NCBI GenBank assembly: GCA_025738555.1
Contig: JAOVFP010000007.1
Span: 372,001 to 436,000 of the forward strand
Length of the DNA: 64,000 nt
From: Cyathus striatus
Taxonomy: Eukaryota; Basidiomycota; Agaricomycetes; Agaricales; Nidulariaceae
Direction of reading: 5' to 3'
Shown: piece after piece, positions 36,761-49,605 of the stretch
Numbering within the stretch: the stretch's first letter is position 1
How the letters are laid out: every line of letters starts with the position of its first letter
The notes under the pieces: model-generated
Databases searched by the model: none
What the model saw: only the letters and a program-made list of their open reading frames with translations
What the model was told of the DNA's origin: nothing
Made by a program: the position numbers and the translations under genes

Positions 36761-38267
36761 CAAGGGTGCTCACAGATCGGAAAAATTGACCTAGGGTCCA
36801 ATTTTTTGAAATCACCTTGCTGCTTCAACTAACTAACTAACATAGCTTACTAAGCAGTAAATATTTCCTAATTAGGAATGTGATGATCATCTCAGACATC
36901 TGACTCAACTATGCTTACACCCTCTACTTTGACTTTCTCCACTACATGTGCTACATGTCCAACCACAGAGAATGGGCCCATTAGTAACACATTCATAATG
37001 GTACTACAAAACAGGTTATGTTAGTAAGTCTGCTGCTTAAAGTTTAATAAACCATTGCTGATGTATGGCAGATACAAATTGGATTTCACATCCAATGTAA
37101 GTTACTTGCATTTGACTACATCAGTAGCCAACTCATCGTCGACATGGCCACATTTACTTGAAGACATTAACATGCCATCCCATCATGTACAATCCCCCCA
37201 CCATCTCTTGGTATGTCATGATCTGTTGTTTGTTCATTTTCATAGGCTAGAACCTGTGGTGTTCCTTGAATAGACATTTCTATCTCTAACATCACTTCAG
37301 CAGTATAGGCCACTTGTTCCAACATATAAGATATTTCTCCTTCAAGATTAGTCTCAATATCAATGTCAACACTGCTCCCTGTCTCATATTCATTGCTATG
37401 AGCTTGTTCTTCCATAGCCCTGTTCATCTCCATTTCTCTGTTGACAACTGCTTGGTTTTCCTCGCTTGTTGGCCCATGTAACAACATTGCTTCAATCTCT
37501 GAACTATAGGTTGTATAAGTTCAGGAATGAGCACTGATTTGTGATTACATATTTCATACCCCAATGCTACTTGCACATGGTGAGCCCCTGATATTCTGAA
37601 CACCAGCTTACTTGAACTTTCTGCTAGCCTAACATCCCCAATGGAGTGCTCCACCCATATTCCCTGCACCCCTTGCACCCTGAACCTGTAACTCCCCATA
37701 ATCGTGTGGTTAGACTATGTAATAAGATAGACATTATGCTAGCATTATGTGTAATCATTATCTAACACACTCTAGATCATGTATATTGGTCACAGATTGA
37801 GCATACAGCACTACTTATTATACATGTATGAATAGTAAACAAAAAGATGTAAGTATGGGTACTTTAAATGTTGTATAAAACCACCTCTGAGGCCTCTGTA
37901 TGGGGGGTTCCATTTTTTTTTTTCTGGCCATCAGCCAGGACTAACTAACCAACTACTGGACTCTTTCGACCAAGTGTTCAGTCACGCGTCACGCAGGGCG
38001 TTTGAACTGAACACTTGAGCACATTCGTCACGCGTCACAGGCTGCCATGAACATAGGTTTTGAGGCAAATATGGCGCTTAATTAGCCGATTTTTCCGCCC
38101 GTACCGGGCGGCTGTAGGGGCATGAACAGAACCACCAGGTGTCACGCATCAACTCAGAGTTTGAACACTTGGTCAAACCAATTTTTCGCGTCACGCACCA
38201 GAAGCCGTGAACAAGTGGTCGAAAGTCTCCAGTACCTGTGGGAAACTACAATCCGTGCACCCCCTTG
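36761..38267. mobile_element. hAT-like DNA transposon, 1.5 kb, with 8-bp TSD
   Basis: The ends are CAAGGGTGCTCACAGATCGG on the left and, as reverse complement, CAAGGGGGTGCACGGATTG on the right. ATGAACGG is duplicated exactly at 36,753-36,760 and 38,268-38,275. An 8-bp duplication with CAAGGG termini fits the hAT superfamily. Near the right end several GTCACGC motifs (about 37,980-38,210) look like subterminal transposase-binding repeats. The interior has no hAT transposase but carries a broken minus-strand coding-like region (37,167-37,699). Confidence 0.85.
37167..37699 (-). pseudogene. Broken coding-like segment inside the hAT-like element
   Basis: Two overlapping minus-strand frames are seen: 37,699-37,424 (starting MGSYRFRVQGVQGIWVEHS) and 37,487-37,167 (acidic, with ...EMNRAMEEQAHSNEYETGS...). 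They overlap by about 60 nt in different phases, as expected of one frame broken by a small indel. I recognise no family. The composition is protein-like (acidic, few stops), so it may be a captured host gene fragment or part of an unknown transposon protein. It could also be chance. Confidence 0.35.
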
Positions 38268-38417
38268 ATGAACGGTCCCAAGTTTCGGTTCAGGCGCTTG
38301 TGAAAGATCATGTTCATAGCTATTCTCGATTTAATCTGCGCATTTCTCTTCGTGGTCGAATGGATTCATATCTAGACGCGCTCAATAGGTGGGTGCGCCC
38401 TTCACTAATTTGTTAGC

Positions 38418-38440
38418 GATAAGATGGACATCACATGACG
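38418..38440 (+). promoter_or_regulatory. GATA plus E-box cassette
   Basis: GATAAGATGGACATCACATG occurs here with only one GATAAG left of the usual two. It sits in the block A copy just right of the hAT-like insertion. Confidence 0.35.
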
Positions 38441-39747
38441 CGTGTGAAATTAGAATTTCCGAACTTCCGACGCTGTTCTGATTCGACCTCTCGAATGCCA
38501 ACTACAACGTCCCTACATGGACCTTCACCATCCCACTTCTATTACATCAATGACTCATATGCACTCCCCGTTAAACAATCTTAGGAAATCTTGAAGACAC
38601 ACTCCTTCGACAACACAACATGGAGCACCAAATCGCTTTAGGTCCCAGGATCCCAAAGCTCAACCAAAGCTCGTATTCCATCCCGAATGCCAGTCGCTGG
38701 AGACTCAAGGAGTAGAGAGGAGAGGAGCAGTGAACGTTGGGTACCGGGTACTATATAGTAAGTGCCGTCTCTCTTTTCCGCTCTTCGTGGTCCATTCCTC
38801 GGCGTGGATGCCCAGCTAGAGCTCGTCTTGCGTTCACTCGTCACCGCATCATACACTAACTTTTTGTCTTCTCACAGAACAACGCACTTACGCAGTCAAA
38901 TAACCGACAGTCGAATTCCATGAGCCGGATGGGGTGAAATGGGCTCTTATAGCTTCATGAACATGACTGGTGTGTTCGCTTCTCTCCTTTCTCCCCCCTG
39001 CTTACGCTTATGCATCTCTACAGCACGTATAACCATTAGCATTCGAGAAACAATTCTGCAGACACTTCCTTTACGCCATATTCCCTACGATCCCTTCCAG
39101 ACTGACCACTAAGACGAGGAACGAGCAGCTGCGTCCTCACCACGTACCATCCCAGTGTCGTTTCCAACGTATACACCGTCCCTGATATGTGTCCTTCGAA
39201 CGCCTGCTCCTTCACAGAGAGCATCTCCGGTCCTCTCTTTGTTGTCCTTCGGGCTTCATATGTCTACGATGGGACTCATGAAGAAGTGAAGTGGGGAGCG
39301 AACCATGGTAGACCGTCTGGAGTGTGGTGAACGCCAACGCTGTGCGCGCGAGTGGTGTTGCGAGCACTACTTATGCTCGAGTTAGAGCGGAAGGGGAGAT
39401 AGACAAGAGGAACGAGGCGATAGTAGAAGGATTCCTTCCTGGCTGGCGTCTTCCTGTACGTTCTGCACGCCAGGTCCACTCCCGAGGTCAACGGCACGTT
39501 TCCCCATTCCAAGCACATTTTTCGGCCTCTTTACGATCCGCTCCTCGCTGTCCATCCCCCTTCCTCTCGCTACCTGTTGAGTTAGTTCAAGAAGACTACG
39601 AGGCACGCTAATTAGACGACATGGAGCATCAAATCGTCTCAAGCCTCGGAGGTTTTCTGCCTCTTGTTCAATACCGACAGCTGCAGTCGACGGAGACTTC
39701 GAGGGGGTAGAAAAAGAGAGAGGGAATAGCGGTTAGGTATTATTGAG

Positions 39748-39820
39748 GTAAGCACTGTCCGCCTTCTCCGTTGTTCACGTTCGATCCTCCGTGTTCATGC
39801 ACTGACGCCTCTTCTCGCAG
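39748..39820 (+). other. Intron-like segment in the repeat unit
   Basis: The segment has a GTAAGCACTGTCC donor-like start and a CTCTTCTCGCAG acceptor-like end. It is 73 nt, the same length as its counterpart at 3,233-3,305, and its exon-like flanks also align with that copy. Confidence 0.4.
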
Positions 39821-41110
39821 AACGACATCTCTTGGACGTCTCGTACTCTTACGCGGAAAAATGCGTGAGGATCGAACAGTCAGTGGGCTGGGTGGGTTGG
39901 AGAAGACTCTAATTGCTTTGCGGAGGTGATAGGTGTGTTTTTCTTCTTATCTCATCTCTTCACTCCGTGCTTACGCTTGTGCTTAGCTCATACCTAATGC
40001 ACCATCATTGTCATTCAAGGTTTATTCAGCACTCTCTACGGTGATTGTGTACGTGGCAACAACGACCCTTCCAAACCATACGCTAAGACGAGAAACACCA
40101 CCTATGGAGCGGCTGGGTCTTCACCATTATCTCAGTGCCATTTCCTACGCCACTCGTAATGCCTACATACACCTTCAGCTTAAGCGTTCCCAGATTTTCC
40201 GGAAGGTCCGTTGCTCCCCGCTTCCTCCGCTTATAGGGACGTGCAGGAAAGAGCCAGGAGTGAGGATGACGGCTGACGGGTGTACAGGCTCGTTAGTTCA
40301 GGCGAAGGCTACCACTATGCGCAGCGGTGGTATTGGTGGATTCAATGACTGGAGATGGGGACGAGAACGATAAACGGTTCCTTTTGGATGGCGGATGTGT
40401 GCTTTCTCTGCTCCATTGCACGTACCTACTACATGATCCACAGCGTCGCTCCTATTCATGAGGTAGATGTTGACGTTGTACCTGTTCAGCGAGGTGTGCT
40501 CGTTATCTCTGGGGATGATATCATCGACGTTCGTCGCTCTCCTTCTGTTCCCTGCAGTGTCTTCGTTGTCATCTCCTCCTTCAAGGACCAAAATGCCTGC
40601 GCATGATGTGAGGCAGAGAAAAGAGGAAGATATATCGTCTCACGTGCTATCCAGAACGACATCCTTCATGGTCTCTGATTGCTCCTTCTGTAAAGTCCGT
40701 ACTGGGAGCGAGGCTAGGCAGGTGGATTTGCTCTGTTAGCCTCATCATGCTGATAGAGCCAGAGTACGGGGTGCAGATCTCGATCACCTACTAGCGTGTT
40801 TGGAAACCAGCGTTCATTTGCGATGTCTTCGTTACCTTCTCCGTTCACCTCGCTGCTTCCTGCGCCCAAGAAGAATCCGTGAAGAGTAAAGGAAGCGTGT
40901 TTGGTGGCGCTCGCTATTCTTGGTTCGATGCTGGATCCAACAGTAAGATTAGGTTCAAGAGGAGATGCCATCGATACGAGGTGCATAGGGTCAACCTCTG
41001 AGAGCGTCAACGTACATCTGGGATTGCACGTTGCGCATAAGTCTGTCCAATTTCATCGAAACGAGTTTCACAACGACCTCTCATTCTGAAGCTTTCCTCG
41101 CTTCTACGAC

Positions 41111-43900
41111 TATCCAGAATGGTGTCTATCGTCTGTGAACGTGGGCGACAAGCGATCCTGGCTACTATCTATTGTAGCTAATCTTTCTCGAGTTGGAGCA
41201 CTGAAGATTGTAGAAGGTGTGTATCTGTTATTGTTTCAGCTTATGCATACATGTCTCTAAATACTGGCCTATCTCTAGCAACAATGCGCTTTTGACAACG
41301 TTTGTCATGATGTTGTTGTGTTCACCAAAGTGGCTGCCAGCTTGTGCATTTGTCATACGAATGAGTGTGACTGCAAGACGTTGTTACATTTACGATTGCA
41401 CACTGTGATCCTGAATAGGAGGAAAACGGATTCACAGCTCTTACATTACCATAGGACCATACTTAGCAGCCGGCGTGCACATTCAAAAGAAGCCTCTTTA
41501 AACCCCGTTTCTCCCCTTATGCAGAACACTAAGACTCATCCTAAGTCTCTCCTTTCGTAGGTGTTTGGCAAGTGGACACGTATGTAATGACGCGTCGACA
41601 AGAAACCGTGAAGTGTCTCCAGTTACATCGTTGCTATGTATCGTTGAAAGCCTCGCTCTACTTTCGGATTCGTAGTCAAATCAGGAACATACGTCAGGCT
41701 TTGAAGGCTTTGGAATGTGATATGTTCGTTCAAACATTCGGGGTTCGAGTTGTTGGTCCGTCGCTTGCAGCCGCTGCAGCGGTGCCAGTACATGAGTAAC
41801 TGATAAGATAAGATGGCAACAACGCATAACATGATGCGATCGAACTGGCACGGAATCATTCGAATTTCGGGATTCCTGCAGGCTCCAGTGAGCTCAACCA
41901 ATCAACGCCTCCTCGACCTTGCACTGGCTTTCTCTCACTCTGGACTGACGGCCGCCTTCTACCAACATCCATGTTCTAAAACGCGTACCTATTCCACACA
42001 AACTCTGACATTGGCAATGTGGACACGTTGAAATCCGTGTAAGATGCGTTCCGCGACTTCGATAGGCGTGTTATGCCTTTCTCTATCTTAGTCTCGTCCA
42101 CTTTACCCATACCCTCTATCTCAAGGTCCTGCCCTCTTCTTTCTCAAGTACGCTGAGTCAGGACATCCTTCGTATCAACCTCCTGTTTCTTTCACGCTCG
42201 ATCTCGTAAACTCTCTAGGGCAACCACGACCTTTGATCATGAATACGAAGCCGTTCCTGTGACGGTTCCTATTCCTTCTGAATCTCTGACGAAGGAGGCG
42301 CAGTGAGCTTGATATCGACGTAGCAAGACCACTGCATCTCCGTCTTTGGGCAGGACCCAATACAACCTTGCAGGCTATCAGTCGTCTTCCAACACGGGTG
42401 AGCGTCATCAACTGTTAGCGCGCTCATGCCCTCCCTTGTCACCTGATGTACCCATCCGTGTCGACCTTTGCTGGCATGCATAACGCGGTATTGCTGGTAA
42501 CGAAAAGGTAGTCATGCTAGATACGATGGGTCAGTGGATGTTCTAGGATAGCTCTGGCAGTCGGTAGGGTCAACTATATTCTATATTACGCTTACAACAC
42601 TAATCTTTATCCAAGGCACACCCTGGTGTCGACACGAGTGCGCTCGAATTACCAAGCGTTTAATTGCGCACGATATCATATGTTGAAATGGGGGTAGGGT
42701 TGAGCAGATTGGGGGCAGATTGGGGGTCTTTATGCAGTGGACGTTTGGTATGTTCCATCATCACCTGCTGCACAAGGACGATTGCTAATGCGACGTTGAC
42801 GTGGCAGAAGTCTACTGTCGCAAGACGATTCGCGTTGTGTTGCGCTTAGACCCCGTACAGCTCAACCGGGGGGAAGAACCACCCCCTACCTGTCAATTCT
42901 ACTAGACTTTTCGAGCTTGGGTAGAGGGTGACAATACGTTCTCATGGCGATGGGTTTCCTTGCCTTCACGACCGCCTTCCGTGCGTTTAAGAGAAGGAAA
43001 AGAGACGACCACTAGCTCTATCATCGCAGCGTGACGTGGCAGCCCATTCGTATGGCGGAGGCGAGCTGAAGCGGAGGACAACGCAACCTCCAGCAGTATT
43101 TCGGTCATCTTTCGAACAACTTCGAACTGCAGCTTCACCCACTTACTCATCAACACTCCGTGCGCTCGTACCCTCCTTCACTTCCCTCTGCCCATATTTC
43201 GTGCGAGTTTTCTGGGATTGCATGACGCTTTCTTACCGGCGAAGTAAGCGTAGCTGTACGTAGTTTGTAATGGATACACTGGGTCTGTGGGTGTTCTGGG
43301 CTGGGTCAGGCGTTCGGTAAGGTCAATCCCGTCTGTTGAAGTACGGTCAAGACAACTAACCTTCGTCCAAAGCGACCTAGGTGTGCATACGACTGCGATC
43401 GGCTCAACTAGCGTTTCCTTGCGCATGATGCGTTGAGAAGGGGGTACTTCGGGGGTACGGTTACTCAGTGTTGGGGTATCATATATATTATTGGTAGTCT
43501 GGCATGTTCAAATCATCACAAACTGCGAATGAAAACTACTAACGAAACGTTGGCGTGGCAGAACTGCCAGACATTTCGAGCAGAGGGGAAGATTATGACT
43601 TCATAATACATATCCTCGTTTCACGCGTCTCCTTGTATTCACATTCAGCTTCCGTATGTCTCAGAGACGGATATGAGGCGAACACTGCATCTAATACTGT
43701 TCATCTCATTTGAAGGATCAAGCTGAGACTGAAGGGGGGGTGGCGCTACCACAGACTTCAGTGCTGGGTCCTCCCTTGGCACGTCCATTCGTTTGACTGT
43801 TAAGATGATCTCGTCCATCATGTGCTAACACAGAGTCTGTTTTCCTCCGTCGTATAAGCACCTTTGGCTGTTGATTAATACCCTGCCCTCGTCGACCGTT
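41111..43900 (+). repeat. Composite repeat unit copy 2, blocks C and D
   Basis: A degenerate GATA cassette lies at 41,802-41,836. Block C (about 41,880-42,540) includes a readable TTFDHEYEAVPVTVPIPSES peptide near 42,230 that matches TTFDYGYEA in the 48,490 frame. Block D appears twice (42,600-43,260 and 43,360-43,900), with the recurring GGGAAGAACCACC string. No complete gene survives. Confidence 0.55.
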
Positions 43901-44200
43901 TCGTTAGCTGTGATATACTTATAGTCGGTTTTCACAGTTCTTTCGAAATGTAGTCATTACTGATAAGTATAAGCGACATTAACATTGGTGTTAGCACGAT
44001 TACAGGGCAGAGAAAAAGTTCGCATTAGTGTACGACGCAAAAAGATTGAATTACAAAAGCTGCTCGACAATGATTTAACAATCAACAGCAGACGGTTGTA
44101 TCCGAACACAAATCCTCTCTGAGCAGTACTAAAAGTCCAGCCGCCAGCTGGACAGTCTGGACAAGAACGGGACGAGACCTTTGAACAAGACTCAAGGTAC
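43901..44200 (+). repeat. End segment of the repeat unit
   Basis: It matches 50,225-50,520, including GATTACAGGGCAG and ATGATTTAACAATCAACAG. It appears to mark the right end of the composite unit, because orientation flips just after it at about 44,200. Confidence 0.5.
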
Positions 44201-45690
44201 CGGTTATCCTATAACTCTGCGTTCAATGTCATGAGAGCCGATCTTTCCACCTGCAAAGACTGATAGCATTCAGCATAACGAGCATGCTTGCGAATGTCGA
44301 TGAAGGACCGTTGCGAGGGTCGGTCATGAGACCACATCGCCGATAGGCGCAAAGTCGACGTGCGCTTCGTGAGCCATCCTCGACTTCCGAACCTCCATCC
44401 CCTTCCGCTCCAATTTGACCGACAAAACCGATAACCTCCGCATGACACAGTCGATTACGATCCTACGCACACCTTCAACCATCATCTCAGTCCTCGCAGG
44501 TCTCGTTGTAGCATAGGTACTAGGGAGCGGAGTAGGAATGGAAGCTGGGTCTTGCGCAAAGTAATGCGTAGGTGTTGAAAGGAGCGTAGGGAACGGAGAA
44601 GATACAGGTGTCGGGGATGCGTACGGCGAAAGCGAAGATCCTGTTATCGTACTCATAGTAGTGAGAATAGTAGGGTTGTTATAGCTGTCGATGTGGTTAT
44701 CATTATCATTGTGCGAAGGTGTCGATGAGGATGCGTAGGCTACAAGAGCTGGATGACAAATGTTGAAGGGTTTCAGTTGAATAAGCGTGACGTTGTCGCG
44801 TTGACGTCGATATCATGAGGTATGCACAAAAAGAACACAAAAGCTGCACGTCTGCCATACCCCACGGAGCCCAAGAACAGCATGCATCGTCTTCTTCGAC
44901 TCTCGACCTTCAATCTCCCTTTCAGTCCAACCCGAACTAGAGAGCCGACACTCCTAACACGCAGGACAACATCCTTCGTCATAGCGAGCCTACACGCACT
45001 AGCGAGACCCTTGTTTCTTCACCCTCCTTCACAGGTCACGTAGGTGTAGGAAGAGGGCGTGCTGTAGAAGGGGTTGAGGACGCTTGAAATGAGGGAGCGA
45101 ATTTTGCGAGGAGCGTTTAAAACGGAGGTGGTATCGGTGTTAGAAACGGCACTGGGATAGTGTGTGCTGAAGCTTGAGCTTGAAGATTCGACCAACAGTG
45201 AAAGTAGAAGGCACGCAGTGGTCATATGTATATTTCGGTAGCGGAGAAGGGAAGCTAAGAGCGGAGGGGGAAGACTGTGCTTACCTTAGTGCCACCCAAC
45301 GTCTACTGCTCCTTCTCTTTCTGCCTTTATGAGTCTCCCTCAACTACAGCTACCGGTGTTCAATATGCAAAAGAGAACGTTCGGAACAGTGAACTAAAGC
45401 GGTCTGGTGCTCGGTGTACGGGATGTCGAATTGATGAAGATTGCCAGTGTGTGGTCCTGTCAGGCACGGCTCAGTGGTTTGTGCAAGTGACTCACGGTAG
45501 TACTCGAGTCTTTCTATTGGTAAAATAGGAGTGGAATGGCGAAACAGCTGGAGGCAACGCACTGGAGGTTGTCGGTCGTTGTGGTTGGTGTCGTGAGAGG
45601 GTGGAAGTGGTTGAATCAGAAGTTGAACAACTTCGGGCGTTAGATTCACATGCACCATGTGAAGCCCATCTTATCTTATCAGCTTCCAGG
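44201..45690 (-). repeat. Inverted repeat-unit copy
   Basis: Aligns in the same orientation with 9,430-11,920 (minus its insertions) and with 52,200-53,600. It holds a 110-codon minus frame (44,656-44,324) rich in Ser/Thr/Pro at its start, then VKLERKGMEVRKSRMAHEAH. The GATA/E-box cassette sits reversed at 45,653-45,680, only ~200 bp from the forward cassette of the next unit, so the two copies meet head to head. Confidence 0.55.
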
Positions 45691-48600
45691 AGGTTGGGTC
45701 TATTAAACTAGATCGCGTGTAGGGGCGCATGAGGATGTGATGAGGACATCGATGTGAACGGTCCCAAGTTTCGGTTCAGATGCTTGTGAAATATCTTGTT
45801 CATAGCAGCTGTCGATGTAATCTGCGCGTTTCCCTTTGTGGTGGAATTTTGCATGCGCGCTTCACTTTGCCAGTGTGCAAGTTGTTGATAAGATAAGATG
45901 ACCATCACATGGTGCGTGTGAAATTTGAATTAACTCCGGACGCTGTTCTGATTCAACCTCTCGAATGCCAATGACAACATTCTTACAGTGACCTTCACCA
46001 TCCCGCTTCGACTATACCTACACAGGACTCATATGCGCTTCCCGTTGAACGATTCCGCGAAGATATAAAGACACGTCACTTCGACGATATGGAGCGCCAA
46101 ATCGCTTTAGGTCCCAGGATTCACGCGCACATCTTCCCATGTTGAATGCCAGCAGCAGTCGTTGGAGACTTAAAGGAGTAGAGAGGATAGGAGCAGTCAA
46201 CGTTCAACTTTGGGTATTATATAGTAAGCATCGTCTCTCCTATCCACTCTTCGAGGTCTATTCCACGGCGTGGATGCTTATCTAGAGCTAGCCTCGCGTC
46301 GACCCATCGAACCACTTCATTCACTAATTTTTCGTCCTCTCACAGGAAAAAGAGTTTCTCTTATGCAGTCAACCGGCCGGCAGTTGAATTCCATGAGCTG
46401 GATGGGGTGGAATGCACTATCGCAGCTTTACGGACATGACTAGTGTGTTCACTTTTCGTCTTTCCCCTCTCCCTACTTACGCTTGCACCTTCCTTGTAGC
46501 TCATACGCATTCTCATCCAAGACCTAAGGCCTAATCTGTAGTCTCTTCATTTACGCCTTATTCCCTGCGATCCCTTTCGAACCTACCACCAAGACGAGGA
46601 ACGACTAGAACGAGATACAGCGTCCTCACTATGTATCATGCCCGAGTCGCTTCCAACACCTGTACCGTTCCCGTTCCCGTCCCCTACGCCTCTAGAAACG
46701 CCTTCTCGTTCACAGAGGTCATCCCCGTTCCCTTTTTCATCTCAGTTCCGGCCTCTTATGCTTACGATAGGGCTCATAAAGAACTGAAATGGGGAGCGAA
46801 TTATGGTGGACCGTCTGGAGTGTGGTGGAAGCCAACGTTGTGCGCACGGGTGGTACTACGGGCTCCTCTGGCGCTTGAGTTAGAGTAGAAGGGGGTATAG
46901 ACTCGAGAGGTGGAGACGATGGTGGTTTCGGGTCCCTTCCTGGCTGACGTTGTTCTGTACACTTTGCACGTTACTTCCGAGGTCAAGGGCACGTTTCGCT
47001 AATCCAAGCACATTTTTCGACCTCTTAGACTTTATGATTTGCTCTTCGCTGTTCATCCGCCACCCGTTGAGTAAGCCCAAGACTACGAGACACGCTAATT
47101 CGACTACATGGAGGATCAAATTGTCTAAAACCTTCGAGGGTTTCTTTCTCTTGTTGAATACCGACAGCTACTGTCGATGGAGACTTCGAGGGGGTAGAGA
47201 AGAGAGAGGACGTAGCGGTTAGATATCAGTGAAGTAAGCACTGTCCTCGTTGTTCACGTTCCGTTCTCCGTGTTCATGCACTGACGCCTCTTCTCACAGA
47301 AACGTCTTGTGATCTTACGCGAAACAATGTGTGAGGATCAAACAGTCAATGGGCTGGGTGGGCCGGAGAAGACTCTAACGGCTTTGCGGATGCGACAGGT
47401 GTGTTTTTCTTCCTATCTCATCTCCTCACTCCGTGCTTACGCTTGCGCTTAGCTCGTACCGCACGTACAATCGCTGTCATCCAAGGTCTATCCTACATCA
47501 TGTCTAGTGATGCCGTAAGCACCATCAACCTCAGAAGAGCCAAAACGCATTCAGAACAGCAGGGTCCCCACTACACCGTATCCCAATATCACCTACAACA
47601 TATTTCCCAACATATAGGCCCTTCGCAACGTCTATACCTTCACCTTGGGCATTCTCAAGTCTTCCAACACTGACGTCTCCTCTCGCTCCCTGTGGCTACG
47701 GAGACGTGCGAGAAGTGGGGAGAAGCGGGGAGGACGCCTGACGAACGGACAGGCTCGTTCAGGTGAAGGCTATCGTTATGCGTTGTTGTGGTATTGGCGG
47801 ATTCGATGGCTTGAAATAGGGATGGGCATGATGTACGCCACCATCCTAGACGACGCATATGTGCCTTTCCTGCTCCTTTGCACGAGCTTATGAGTGGTCT
47901 GCAACGTTATGCCTACTCAAGCTGTATCCTACCCTTCTTCTACCATGATACCCAGCGACAAAGACAATCAACTTTCGCCTTCACTCTTGTGCCACCTTCC
48001 TTCCATACGCCGGTTACAATGCCTACGTCGTCACGTAGAGCGTTCGGGAGTCCATACCTGCGTCCTTCCCTACTTCACCTACTCAACATCCAAATTGAGC
48101 TAGGGAGAGCGTTGCTAGTGGACGTACGGTCGTGTTGGGCTCCCGGAGGAGGTTTGGTTGTGTGGTGTGAAATTTTTCGAGGTTGTTCGAGGAGAATCGA
48201 GGTGGAGTGGAAGGAGAATGAAAGCTTGAGTCGGGGAGGAGACTGCGTAGGGTTACTTACTGGACGACTGGCGTGTGCTCTCTGACAATTGTTGACGAGG
48301 TGGACGCCGTCATTGCGGCTGTTCAGCGAGGTGTGCGAGCCTCGACCGAATCGACCTCTGTACAACTCTATGTAACCTGCTTGCTCTTGCTCTCAACTGA
48401 CGTCAGCTGGCTTCTATCAACATCTCTATGGTTTTCAAACACGCACCGGTATATCGAAAACAAATTCTGGAAATGGTGACTTCGATGGGGTGGCTTACTT
48501 ATTCAACGGGGATTGGGAGTTCGAAGTCGATGTTTCTGAAGGTGTATTGCTCATTTCTATATCTTGTTCTTGTCCACTCCACTCACACCTTCTATCTCAA

Positions 48601-49023
48601 AGTCCTGCCGTGTTCGTTCTGAACTACACTCAGGGTATCCCTAGTGTCAACCTCTTGCACTCCTCTTGCTTCGGCTACGCTCGATCCTGTAAACCTGCTA
48701 GGGCAACCACGACCTTCGACTATGGATACGAAGCCATTTCTCGTGATAGTTTTGTGCTCCCGCTGGATATCTTTATCGACATAACCAAACCATATTCTCT
48801 CCGCCTTCGAGCGGATGACAGTAACCCTTCGCATGCTATCGCTCATCTTCCAAATACGATCGAACTATATCTTCTCACACCTTCCCAGTACCACTTCGCG
48901 CTCTCGTACCTCTCGATGCACCCACCCATGTCAACCATTTCTGACATTGCATGACTCGCTCTTGTTGGTAAAGCAAGGGTAGTCATACTGGATACGATGA
49001 GTTAGTGGATGGTTCTAGGTTAA
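45691..49023 (+). repeat. Composite repeat unit copy 3, blocks A to C
   Basis: Block A (45,691-46,000, cassette at 45,887-45,914), an intron-bearing block (46,060-46,400), block B (46,400-47,060), a second intron-bearing block (47,060-47,405) with an intron-like segment at 47,234-47,299, block F (47,405-48,330) and block C (48,340-49,023). Block E seems to be missing. The layout otherwise follows copies 1 and 2. Confidence 0.65.
48490..48954 (+). pseudogene. Best-kept reading frame of repeat block C (unknown protein)
   Basis: A 154-codon frame contains TTFDYGYEAISRDSFVLPLD and HAIAHLPNTIELYLL. Related peptides can be read in the decayed copies at about 5,330-5,500 and 42,230-42,300, so this part was once coding and the frame is probably the correct one. 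Open sequence in the same phase runs upstream of the first ATG. It stops at 48,954, shortly before a VVILDTM-type stretch that also recurs in copies. I do not recognise the family; the lack of an intact copy argues for a pseudogene. Confidence 0.4.
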
Positions 49024-49605
49024 GGTAGGGGACACCTTGATCCAGCACCCTTACGTAATCCAAATTCTGGTCCTCACAGACTCGGAAATTCTTTCCTCAC
49101 ACATCATTTATATGAAAATCTAACTCCAACATTTGATAGCTTTCAGTATTTAAAGCAGAATGTTGGAAATATTTTCTCTAAATTTTGAGTACAGCTGAAG
49201 TAATTTCAGGTGCAAGTTTTTGAGTAGTAAAAGGCTTAAAACATCATATTATTGCATATCCAAATGTTTGGAAGGCATTTGTATTTTTCGACCTCAAACA
49301 TTTTGCGCCTTATGTAATACAATTATGATTATGTAATGTGCTTGCATGTGACATTGTGTAACATAACGTCACACTGCGTGACAGTGACAACTATCTACAC
49401 ATATCTTTCAGCAGAACTGTAGGAGATATTTGCTGCAGTTTGCTTAGTATAGTATATATCTGAGAAGGTAGCATCTAAGAATATCACATCCAGGCAAAAA
49501 TAGTGGTGTATAATTTTTTTAATTTTCCTGAACCGAAGATTTTGCACCTCTTGGCGCTTACTAAGCAGATTACGTAAAGGTGCTGGATCGCAGTGTCCTC
49601 TACCT
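49024..49605. mobile_element. MITE with ~40-bp TIRs and TA target duplication
   Basis: The left end is AGGTAGGGGACACC and the right end, as reverse complement, AGGTAGAGGACACT. Both continue into GATCCAGCACC(C/T)TTACGTAATC, giving about 39 bp with five mismatches. TA flanks each side (49,022-49,023 and 49,606-49,607). The paralogous site at 42,541-42,560 (TTCTAGGATAGCTCTGG) lacks the element and shows a single TA. The 582-bp interior is AT-rich and noncoding. A TA duplication suggests a Tc1/mariner-type parent. Confidence 0.85.

Larger units (their letters stand above)
38268..41110 (+). repeat. Composite repeat unit copy 2, blocks A to E
   Basis: Continues block A (38,268-38,470), then an intron-bearing block (38,590-38,940), block B (38,940-39,570), a second intron-bearing block (39,580-39,930), block F (39,930-40,560) and block E (40,560-41,110). 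The order matches 2,430-5,000 and 46,060-48,330. Frames are broken; the longest, 121 codons at 40,008-40,373, lacks family features. Confidence 0.65.

Noticed and set aside
40008..40373. 121-codon plus-strand frame
   Set aside because: Its homologs at 3,500 and 47,500 are broken in the same phase, and no family is recognisable.
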